Shown: piece after piece, positions 61,601 through 64,000 of the stretch
How the letters are laid out: each line of letters starts with the position of its first letter
Numbering within the stretch: position 1 is the first letter of the stretch
Source of the DNA: Diphasiastrum complanatum
Taxonomy: Eukaryota; Streptophyta; Lycopodiopsida; Lycopodiales; Lycopodiaceae
Reading direction: 5' to 3'
Length of the DNA: 64,000 nt
Assembly: GCA_029204225.1 (NCBI GenBank)
Contig: CM055095.1
Location: 73,568,753-73,632,752, forward strand
The notes under the pieces: model-generated
Databases searched by the model: none
Seen by the model: only the letters and a program-made list of their open reading frames with translations
What the model was told of the DNA's origin: nothing
Translations under genes and position numbers: made by a program

Positions 61601-63744
61601 ACTATATTTTTTTAGATACTGGACCCCCTGATCCCTAAAATGGACTTCAAGCTAGTATACAAAGTAGCTGTTTACAACTTATTTCAACTGTCCAAGTCTC
61701 CAAACACATTTAACTATTGTGGCTTGGATATATTCCATTTATTATCAAAATTGCCCAAAAATCCATCCTTCATAAAAATTCCTATCAACAAATGAGTAGA
61801 TGCCAAGAATGGCTTACAACTGTAAAATCAGGAAGTGGCCAAAATGTGAGAACCATAGCAAAGTCAAGCCACTAAAAACCAAAATGCGAGAACCATAATG
61901 CACAAAAGTGATATTTGTTTTTACAGGAACACATTTTTTTGACTTGGAACTTTAGAAAAACTATTATCACAGAAAATACTTCTTGGTAGTCCTAGATGTA
62001 AGTATTTAACATCATTCAGCAATTGATGACAAGAGGTGTACACCTGATTGGAACACCAACAGCTTTCCACCTGTAGGCTTCAGTGCAAGAAAAGCCCCCT
62101 GCAATATGAAATATCTTAAATAGAGAAAATTTGATCTAATATGCACTTGTATTCAAAAAGCCCCCTGCAATACGAAAACTCTTGACAAAGAAAATTTGAT
62201 CTAACTTCTAGTTCTGCTCAATGACATTAGACATACTATGCCCTGTTTGGCTTACAAAAAAGTAGAATCATACCATATAAAATGATATATGTAATCGTCA
62301 AAGTTCATGAGGTATTTCTAAGTTTTTGTTGATAACCTTTCCTACTTACAAAAACCGGTTACTCAGGATCTTCATAAAATGGATATTGAGTCAAGAGGCG
62401 ATAGAAAAAGTTGTAGTTAATCTGGATGAAGTTTGAAGAGCCAACATCTGACGCCAAGAGTAAATAGGTCAGAATTTTGTCAGAAACCACTCATGTTCTA
62501 TGCAGTTTCACAAAAACCAACCTTCACAGCGGCTCCGAATGCAGAATCAGCAGTCCTATTGTCCTGAAACATGCTTGGAATATTCTCCAGAAGCTGTTCA
62601 AGGTGCTCCCGACTCTACACAGAAAGATCCTTGATTACTACAATCACAATGGGAAAGCTTTTACTTGATTACCTTCTCAGGGACATCAACATCAATTCAG
62701 GACTGCTGCAGAACTGATGAGAAACTAGTATGGAATGACTCACCAAAAGAATCAAAATAACATCAGATGCCTAACTTCGCACACATTAAAACAAAGACTG
62801 CTTATTTAAAAACACCAAATGTAAAACTGGCCCTCTTCAGTATGTTCAAGCTCCAGAGTGCTTGGTTCCTACAACAATTTCAGGTGACTTTAAAACAGGC
62901 TATGCATCCACGTGGCGCAAAAACTCTTCGAACAAAACAGATTACTTTAAAACCATGCTGACATTGTCAAAAACAGAAAGAAATGTTGTCCTTGAGAGAT
63001 ATTAGGTTGGCATACGCCTACAACTGGAATGCTAACCAAGATTCTTCATCAGAAGCATCCAAAATCAAATTATGCCACTATAAATTGAGAATTTCCATCA
63101 GAACTAAATTGAACTTACAATCTGAGTTCAAAATCCAACGTAAATTTGTGAAAGGCCAAACAAAAAGGGCTGAAAAGACATAATTGTCAGTACCAAAGTT
63201 CAGCATTGGCAAATTGCCAAAGACATGGACTAAACAGTTAGTTGAAACAATCTGGACTGTCCATACCACATGGTCTGAAAGCCAACACAATCTGGTCAGC
63301 TGGCCAGAGGTGGGTCACCAACTCTAGTGGATCCACCTTGGAGGTCTACATGAAGTCACGATTATATTAGGCAAACTGAAGCAAGCATTCCCTCCAAAAC
63401 TTAATGAGGCAAAGTGTTATGATGTTAGGAAAAAATTTACAAGCAGAGAAAACATTAGTTCAATGTTCTCAAGCATACCCTAGCATAAGGTGTTTTTCCA
63501 TTATGGACATATAATACTATTAAGGCCTATGGGCCCAGAACCCATTTCACTAATGAGGATCAGTGGACAGACTCTATCAAAAAATGTTGAAAATACTTAA
63601 AACAAATCTAACAAGATATGAGCAGACAAGTGACAAACCCTATGTACTCCAAATAAATCATATTACCTCAGAGAGTGAAACAATGAGGTTTGTTTGGAGC
63701 GGAGCATAAACATCTTGAACATCCGGCACAACAAGCATCGGTGG
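31179..63744 (-). CDS. SEC24: SEC24 COPII cargo adaptor, 16 exons, 5-prime end outside window
   Basis: SEC24 pairs with SEC23 in the inner COPII coat and selects cargo leaving the endoplasmic reticulum. Exons, in transcript order: 63667-63744, 62522-62614, 62044-62098, 50581-50657, 50331-50402, 50093-50176, 38269-38388, 38010-38078, 33906-33983, 33652-33790, 33124-33294, 32145-32329, 31835-32017, 31609-31697, 31467-31498, 31179-31285. Every border has AG/GT and every phase agrees, giving about 543 codons and a stop TAA at 31181-31179. Recognised parts are the distal trunk ([32 protein letters not shown]), beta-sandwich ([32 protein letters not shown]), helical domain ([23 protein letters not shown]-like [20 protein letters not shown]) and gelsolin domain with the C-terminus [16 protein letters not shown]. 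Plant SEC24 is about 1,000 residues, so roughly the N-terminal half (zinc finger, early trunk) lies past 64000. Wording is closest to the CEF-type plant paralogue from memory. The exon model is inferred, not transcript-based. Confidence 0.93.
31467..31498 (-). CDS. SEC24: SEC24 micro-exon o
   Basis: Only 32 bp: completes Arg, then [10 protein letters not shown] and one base. It corresponds to the family segment RLKLCRKGDPSG. Acceptor GTGCAG, donor GTGAGA. Confidence 0.88.
31609..31697 (-). CDS. SEC24: SEC24 exon n
   Basis: 89 bp; [20 protein letters not shown] then IRRQRCSYL plus two bases of Arg. Acceptor ATGCAG, donor GTAACT. A longer open frame over the same bases is in the wrong frame. 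Confidence 0.92.
31835..32017 (-). CDS. SEC24: SEC24 exon m (gelsolin domain)
   Basis: 183 bp, 61 codons; [20 protein letters not shown] then [18 protein letters not shown] and [14 protein letters not shown]. Acceptor AACAG, donor GTATTG. Confidence 0.93.
32145..32329 (-). CDS. SEC24: SEC24 exon l (helical/gelsolin border)
   Basis: 185 bp; [20 protein letters not shown] then [20 protein letters not shown] and LLSK, followed by 13 residues ([13 protein letters not shown]) not expected from the family. Donor GTAAGA. Confidence 0.88.
32330..33123. other. SEC24 intron between exons k and l
   Basis: 794 bp, no element recognised. The shorter neighbouring intron at 33295-33651 is also plain. Confidence 0.7.
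33124..33294 (-). CDS. SEC24: SEC24 exon k (helical domain)
   Basis: 171 bp with the upstream of two in-frame acceptors; encodes [20 protein letters not shown] then [18 protein letters not shown] and LPLYTL plus one base. The alternative acceptor six bases downstream (33288) keeps phase. Confidence 0.9.
33652..33790 (-). CDS. SEC24: SEC24 exon j (helical domain)
   Basis: 139 bp; [20 protein letters not shown] then [18 protein letters not shown] plus one base. Acceptor GTGTAG, donor GTAATG. Confidence 0.93.
33906..33983 (-). CDS. SEC24: SEC24 exon i (beta-sandwich)
   Basis: 78 bp, 26 codons; [20 protein letters not shown] then CFQ. Acceptor ATGCAG, donor GTATAA. Confidence 0.93.
34616..35070. 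repeat. Hairpin-rich unit with GGTTC/GAACC arrays and inverted ends
   Basis: Two clusters of overlapping inverted words, CCACGGTT/AACCGTGG at 34627-34706 and CGGTTCAC/GTGAACCG at 34970-35065, bracket an AT-rich centre that holds a CT-rich run and an ATTAATTA repeat. The ends are loosely inverted: GCATAGAACC on the left and the complement of GATTCTATGG on the right. It looks like a small foldback or MITE-like element within the intron. No target duplication was established. Confidence 0.55.
36150..36300 (+). pseudogene. Decayed gypsy integrase zinc-finger relic
   Basis: The frame reads [20 protein letters not shown] then RVGPL, stop and KTSIINFL, resembling the integrase N-terminal HHCC region (HD...GHPG..RT...L....YWP). 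It is short and degraded. The surrounding 35100-36150 may be the same element. Confidence 0.4.
36985..37110. repeat. Short (CT)n and a GATTCGAATC palindrome cluster
   Basis: A CT run lies near 36985-37006, followed by CCGATTCGAATCGG-type overlapping palindromes at about 37080-37115. No gene. Confidence 0.6.
38010..38078 (-). CDS. SEC24: SEC24 exon h (beta-sandwich)
   Basis: 69 bp, 23 codons; [20 protein letters not shown] then LPA. Acceptor CCACAG, donor GTTTGT. Followed by a 4.0-kb intron. Confidence 0.92.
38269..38388 (-). CDS. SEC24: SEC24 exon g (beta-sandwich)
   Basis: 120 bp, 40 codons; [20 protein letters not shown] then [19 protein letters not shown]. The family motif [13 protein letters not shown] is restored across the 11.7-kb intron. 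Acceptor TCACAG, donor GTATGT. Confidence 0.94.
38437..38484. repeat. (TC)24 tract at the 5-prime border of LINE copy A
   Basis: 48 bp of pure TC lie 48 bp upstream, in plus coordinates, of SEC24 exon g and run directly into LINE sequence at 38485. Confidence 0.97.
38485..41644 (+). pseudogene. LINE copy A ORF2: endonuclease, RT, zinc finger
   Basis: The endonuclease part has [11 protein letters not shown] (about 38596), [14 protein letters not shown] and [10 protein letters not shown]. One frameshift near 39521-39580 leads into RT with [13 protein letters not shown] (39941), [20 protein letters not shown] and the active site YADDV at about 40244-40258. A single TAG at 40292-40294, in frame and probably a former CAG Gln, precedes the rest of the frame to 41644. 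The C-terminus holds a [15 protein letters not shown] zinc-binding segment (about 41236-41300) and a basic tail. The RT wording differs from the usual plant L1 type. An apparent Ser-Leu N-terminus over the TC tract is not protein. Confidence 0.9.
38485..41851 (+). mobile_element. LINE copy A, 5-prime truncated
   Basis: A non-LTR element starting mid-endonuclease directly after (TC)24 and running through the whole RT and C-terminus to a 3-prime UTR that ends GACATTAAT..TCTAAT then a (TC)6 tail. ORF1 and the first part of the endonuclease are absent, the usual outcome of incomplete target-primed reverse transcription. Lying in SEC24 intron g, it is antisense to the gene. It is the least damaged copy. 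Confidence 0.9.
41852..41863. repeat. (TC)6 between LINE copies A and B
   Basis: The tail of copy A. Copy B begins at the next base (GGTCATAGTG). Confidence 0.85.
41864..43529 (+). pseudogene. LINE copy B, truncated at both ends
   Basis: It starts at [12 protein letters not shown] of the endonuclease, directly after the (TC)6 tail. Text continues through [103 protein letters not shown] and YADDVV, to GVLFTGPTF near 43490. A segment after HALGQ is deleted and several frames alternate. It ends by an abrupt join to copy C rather than at the family 3-prime end. Confidence 0.88.
43530..44437 (+). pseudogene. LINE copy C, fragment with an insertion
   Basis: It begins with endonuclease text ([11 protein letters not shown], then [19 protein letters not shown] across a shift) and continues to [11 protein letters not shown] 246-bp insertion (43761-44006) follows, then resumption near 44007 and a last part [20 protein letters not shown] to IPRA, where the sequence passes abruptly into the chromovirus leader. 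RT is missing. Confidence 0.82.
43761..44006. mobile_element. Insertion in LINE copy C bounded by a 16-bp direct repeat
   Basis: TCTCTCCCCACCTAAT occurs at 43745-43760 and 44007-44022. The 246 bp between are not LINE-like and include a perfect 12-bp inverted repeat, ATTTGTGAAATT at 43779-43790 and AATTTCACAAAT at 43802-43813. It could be a short non-autonomous insertion with a long target duplication, or a local duplication that captured other DNA. Confidence 0.5.
44560..44985 (+). repeat. Degenerate ~105-bp repeats in the chromovirus leader
   Basis: Four diverged units share a (A/T)CCAGCGAG core near 44609, 44701, 44793 and 44885, followed by AAAATTTCAGA and TTTTGGGC(C/T)TT words. A GGTAAGC near 44978 and a polypyrimidine TTTTTCAG ending at 45103 frame the last leader part and could be splice sites upstream of gag. 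Confidence 0.55.
45104..46062 (+). pseudogene. Chromovirus gag
   Basis: After an acidic coiled-coil-like start ([32 protein letters not shown]) comes the gag core ([62 protein letters not shown]). A basic segment and a ruined zinc knuckle follow ([13 protein letters not shown], where CxxC has become CxxY and the last Cys is lost by a shift). Stops at 45222, 45606, 45704 and 45742 interrupt it. Confidence 0.82.
46063..46330 (+). other. Chromovirus protease position, domain not recognisable
   Basis: A short frame [18 protein letters not shown] lies where the gag-pol linker should be. No D-T-G or D-S-G motif is present, so the protease is deleted or decayed. Confidence 0.5.
46331..48329 (+). 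pseudogene. Chromovirus pol with two internal deletions and a chromodomain
   Basis: RT has [68 protein letters not shown] and the active site [11 protein letters not shown] (about 46870-46902). Immediately afterwards the text jumps to [14 protein letters not shown], the end of RNase H, so the RT thumb and RNase H core are lost. Integrase keeps the zinc finger ([31 protein letters not shown]), then jumps to [16 protein letters not shown], losing the first catalytic Asp residues. The end carries [17 protein letters not shown] and a chromodomain [24 protein letters not shown]. It is inactive. Confidence 0.88.
48341..48744 (+). repeat. Chromovirus 3-prime LTR start, right border unknown
   Basis: It begins TGTTACGAGCTCGTGACC after the polypurine tract. 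No second copy is present to place the end, which lies somewhere before the minus-strand gypsy relic at 48745. Confidence 0.5.
48745..49330 (-). pseudogene. Decayed gypsy RT thumb and RNase H (minus strand)
   Basis: Read on the minus strand from about 49300: [22 protein letters not shown], then [55 protein letters not shown], then [16 protein letters not shown] and [16 protein letters not shown]. This is the usual gypsy thumb and RNase H order (FYRRFV; W...Q.AF..LK; KPF.L.TDAS; GAVL.Q.G.PIA; TDH..LK; QARW...L.EF). Several stops make it dead. Confidence 0.8.
49254..49456 (-). repeat. 103-bp tandem duplication in the gypsy relic
   Basis: ACTAATCACCGGTAGAACTT opens both 49254-49356 and 49357-49456. 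The copies differ by about ten base changes and a few missing bases. The duplicated part is the FCKFYR segment of the RT thumb. Confidence 0.85.
49457..50092. other. SEC24 intron sequence next to exon f
   Basis: No element recognised. It contains the branch/donor side of exon f only. Confidence 0.5.
50093..50176 (-). CDS. SEC24: SEC24 exon f (beta-sandwich)
   Basis: 84 bp, 28 codons; [20 protein letters not shown] then VPRTTGGQ. Acceptor TTGCAG, donor GTATGT. The next intron is 11.7 kb. Confidence 0.94.
50331..50402 (-). CDS. SEC24: SEC24 exon e (trunk/beta-sandwich)
   Basis: 72 bp, 24 codons; [20 protein letters not shown] then AEYQ. Acceptor TTGTAG, donor GTAATA. Confidence 0.93.
50581..50657 (-). 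CDS. SEC24: SEC24 exon d (trunk)
   Basis: 77 bp; completes the split Val codon with TA and reads [19 protein letters not shown] to GEK. The phase match with exon c across 11.4 kb supports the join. Confidence 0.93.
50658..51399. other. SEC24 intron sequence upstream of exon d
   Basis: No element recognised in about 740 bp of AT-rich DNA. Confidence 0.45.
51400..51610 (+). pseudogene. Copia RNase H relic
   Basis: Two frames give [20 protein letters not shown] and, shifted, [17 protein letters not shown], matching copia RNase H (DADWAGDxxDRKSTSG; SSKKQPTVALSTTEAEY). It is joined directly to LINE copy D. Confidence 0.8.
51648..53303 (+). pseudogene. LINE copy D, RT core deleted, C-terminus and 3-prime UTR kept
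   Basis: It starts at [13 protein letters not shown] and runs through [17 protein letters not shown], a frame change near 52010, [24 protein letters not shown] and [15 protein letters not shown] to SSWCTN and stop. At HILAKLL it joins straight to [20 protein letters not shown], so all central RT motifs (FVDF, YADD) are lost. The second frame (52543-53115) stays open across the join. It ends in an Asp-rich stretch, a His-rich tail and FYSIST near the end. The 3-prime UTR (53208-53303) ends ATGGAAAAGACATTAATGAAG. Confidence 0.9.
53304..53355. repeat. (CT)26 between LINE copies D and E
   Basis: Pure CT for 52 bp, directly after the copy D 3-prime end and directly before copy E. Confidence 0.97.
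53356..54041 (+). pseudogene. LINE copy E, C-terminal fragment and 3-prime UTR
   Basis: It opens with [21 protein letters not shown] of the C-terminal zinc segment, then [22 protein letters not shown]-like text in a second frame, an Asp run (about 53630-53645), and FYSIST at the end. The 3-prime UTR at 53949-54041 is nearly the same as that of copy D and ends TGGAAAAGACATTAATAAAG. Confidence 0.88.
54042..54119. repeat. T/C-rich tail of LINE copy E and (TCCA)n
   Basis: CTTTTTTTCTTTCTTTCTCT follows the copy E end, then CCATCCATCCATCG and a C-rich stretch leading to the chromovirus fragment. Confidence 0.7.
54120..54910 (+). pseudogene. Second chromovirus: integrase C-terminal part and chromodomain
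   Basis: Integrase text starts [20 protein letters not shown] and reaches [14 protein letters not shown] (like HPQTDGQTE). After several stops, [33 protein letters not shown] and a chromodomain [29 protein letters not shown] follow. It differs clearly from the first chromovirus and so is another family or old copy. RT and the N-terminal integrase are absent. Confidence 0.85.
54911..55332 (+). repeat. Probable 3-prime LTR start of the second chromovirus
   Basis: AAGAGGGAAGGAT then TGTTAGATGCCAGC at about 54938 looks like a polypurine tract and LTR start. The sequence is then split by the LTR element at 55338-57882, and its remainder may continue from 57888. Confidence 0.45.
55338..55771 (+). 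repeat. 5-prime LTR
   Basis: 434 bp, TGTTAGAAGTCATAAATG to TTTGATTTCCTACA. The right part (from GGTTTATTATTTAGACC) recurs at 57613-57882. The inner end directly abuts the primer site. Confidence 0.85.
55772..55784 (+). other. Primer-binding site of the non-autonomous element
   Basis: TGGTATCAGAGCC follows the LTR end CTACA with no spacer. Confidence 0.88.
55790..56500 (+). repeat. Degenerate leader repeats with a GGGCGCC core
   Basis: AGGGCGCC or close variants recur at about 55807, 55918, 55984, 56119, 56234 and 56474, several preceded by CAGCACC(T)TTGCTGATTTT and AGTGAA(A)ATCCG(T/C)TT. Units of about 65-130 bp have diverged. It lies between primer site and gag-like frame. Confidence 0.6.
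56553..57614 (+). CDS. 353-residue frame, copia gag-like N-terminus only
   Basis: A long open frame inside the non-autonomous element. Residues about 35-90 read [17 protein letters not shown], then [20 protein letters not shown], like the N-terminal half of UBN2-type copia gag (NYxxWKxKL; KEAWDTLxKMY). The rest has no recognised domain: a Ser-rich stretch, a hydrophobic segment (about 225-240, [17 protein letters not shown]) and repeated FGQQ/GQP words. No zinc knuckle. The last codons run into the 3-prime LTR. The real start codon is uncertain. It may be a relic rather than a made protein. Confidence 0.5.
   Translation: MCLLGHIRLRKSLSSWLVLMARDLGAIRTCSGEDMLDDTNYSSWSCKLRFCIDMMIKILSVTRSILNHLRFCKTSKNGWETLLKMYRIKDSSSCFLLSTSSSLKVEEQSHAKFDHCLSTSTSLHRNVGMVKHSSSLEPFVANDGCISEELYEQASQDNVLEKATIKHSLKPFCTNGGGEKIMSISTLVQSGVLLDFLGVQSGKLLVFFLKMVDTRFSHGLLIIFSLCYIVSILLCIGNGLRKVFGQQGPHLEHFGQQSAGDFVAVGQPATASCWLSESLRDSKASSYLGGNTHASPKSVPYADFPVLMLTSYDDGVALPSVGEQIIDSKIREDVMVKEYHTFLYVSCGEKTYG
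57613..57882 (+). repeat. 3-prime LTR remnant
   Basis: 270 bp matching the right part of the 5-prime LTR, with two deletions relative to it: the first ~85 bp and an internal block of about 80 bp after GTAAAGTC. Ends TTTGATTTCCTACA, then GGAAG. Confidence 0.85.
57888..58537. other. Non-coding spacer before (CT)33
   Basis: No coding family recognised. It may include the rest of the chromovirus LTR split by the insertion. Confidence 0.4.
58538..58603. repeat. (CT)33 at the 5-prime border of LINE copy F
   Basis: 66 bp of pure CT directly before the 5-prime UTR-like start GCCCCCGTAGCTTG of copy F. Confidence 0.97.
58730..59670 (+). pseudogene. LINE copy F ORF1
   Basis: A Ser/Pro/Thr-rich start ([18 protein letters not shown]) leads to a likely coiled coil ([20 protein letters not shown]; after a slip in an A-run near 59060, [14 protein letters not shown] and [19 protein letters not shown]). 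The C-terminal domain follows ([59 protein letters not shown]), like the RNA-binding C-terminal domain of L1-type ORF1 proteins. A TAG near 59117 and a TGA near 59309 (where CGA Arg would give NIRVRGI) interrupt it. No in-frame ATG is obvious at the start. Confidence 0.75.
59690..61510 (+). pseudogene. LINE copy F ORF2: complete endonuclease, partial RT
   Basis: The AP-endonuclease-like domain shows [13 protein letters not shown], the catalytic Glu in [37 protein letters not shown], then after a shift near 60000 [24 protein letters not shown] (about 60156-60185), [15 protein letters not shown] and [10 protein letters not shown] second shift near 60550 leads to the linker and RT start ([85 protein letters not shown]). 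The frame then decays and ends at ALIEEAS before FVDF. Confidence 0.88.
61511..62043. other. SEC24 intron sequence next to exon c
   Basis: No element recognised. Confidence 0.5.
62044..62098 (-). CDS. SEC24: SEC24 exon c (trunk)
   Basis: 55 bp; [18 protein letters not shown] plus one base of a split Val codon. Acceptor TTGCAG, donor GTGTAC. The following intron is 11.4 kb. Confidence 0.93.
62099..62521. other. SEC24 intron b-c
   Basis: 423 bp. A 50-bp stretch near the exon (AAAAGCCCCCTGCAATA) is partly repeated at about 62157-62200, giving a second copy of the exon c acceptor region. No gene. Confidence 0.5.
62522..62614 (-). CDS. SEC24: SEC24 exon b (trunk)
   Basis: 93 bp, 31 codons; [20 protein letters not shown] then FGAAVK. 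Acceptor GTGTAG, donor GTTGGT. Confidence 0.93.
62615..63666. other. SEC24 intron a-b
   Basis: 1.05 kb, AT-rich, no exon or element recognised. Confidence 0.55.
63667..63744 (-). CDS. SEC24: SEC24 exon a (trunk)
   Basis: 78 bp, phase 0 at both ends; encodes [20 protein letters not shown] and ends VSLSE. Acceptor CTGCAG and donor GTAATA are visible on the minus strand. Confidence 0.93.
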
Positions 63745-64000
63745 CTGCAGGATCACACACGAATTCGTTCAGCATCTTTCCTTCAAAAAACATTTAATTA
63801 CCTCCAAGCTTGCAAACTCAAATTCCCTAGTCTAAGGCCCATTGAATACTTCAGGTTCAATGTCATGACACAAGGTGCTCTAATTTTTAGTTCTACAGAA
63901 GCAAGGTCTCAAAGACATGATATTCAACGAGAACTCAAATGGGCTTAATGGAAAACAATGAATGCAAACAACCACCAATATCACTGGATTGTCCAGTGAC
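63745..64000. other. SEC24 intron upstream of exon a
   Basis: No further exon readable. The preceding trunk exon must lie beyond the window. Confidence 0.5.

Noticed and set aside
1-64000. CRISPR arrays, operons, rRNA or tRNA genes
   Set aside because: No regularly spaced repeat-spacer structure, operon-like gene run or structural RNA was seen. TGGTATCAGAGC motifs are primer sites, not tRNA genes.

Overview
This is a plant nuclear window, rich in retrotransposons, that contains one real host gene. The evidence for a plant is: LTR elements with initiator-Met primer sites (TGGTATCAGAGC) and a Ty3/gypsy element with the TGGCGCCGTTGCCGGGGA primer site; Ty1/copia, chromovirus and Athila/Tat-like polyproteins; and a SEC24 gene whose exons read like land-plant SEC24 (closest in my recall to the SEC24-like CEF group). 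Ten-kilobase introns packed with old elements suggest a large-genome plant such as a fern or gymnosperm, but the sequence does not settle this.

The host gene is on the minus strand. Sixteen SEC24 exons can be read from 63744 down to a stop codon at 31179. All have AG/GT borders and consistent phase, and they join into about 543 codons: the distal trunk, beta-sandwich, helical and gelsolin-like parts of the COPII cargo adaptor. The N-terminal half lies beyond the right edge. Two introns are very large, 38389-50092 (11.7 kb) and 50658-62043 (11.4 kb), and a third, 33984-38009, is 4.0 kb. The exons look intact, so the gene is probably expressed despite the insertions.

Left of SEC24 (1-31178) is a mosaic of broken LTR elements. 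It holds a minus-strand copia pol fragment (1604-2885), copia scraps with a 290-bp direct repeat (3772-6164), and two related copia elements head to tail on the plus strand (about 6943-10545 and 11470-13014). A 5.9-kb Athila/Tat-like gypsy element follows (about 13015-18916) and is cut inside integrase by a minus-strand copia element (18917-20875). A copia LTR, leader and gag appear inverted at 21236-23190 against a gag remainder at 23190-23625. After that come simple repeats and heavily decayed sequence.

Inside the large SEC24 introns are six copies or fragments (A-F) of one LINE family, all plus strand and so antisense to SEC24. The same introns hold a decayed chromovirus (44438 to about 48341), a second chromovirus integrase fragment (54120-54910), a minus-strand gypsy RNase H relic and a copia RNase H relic. 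A 2.5-kb non-autonomous LTR element (55338-57882) has a 5-bp target duplication GGAAG.

The most interesting signal is the repeated junction of LINE copies with (CT)n tracts. Copies A, B, E and F begin directly after a (CT)n run, and copies A, D and E end in one. This suggests a LINE that inserts at, or primes from, (CT)n microsatellites. No prokaryote-like system, CRISPR array, rRNA or tRNA gene was seen.
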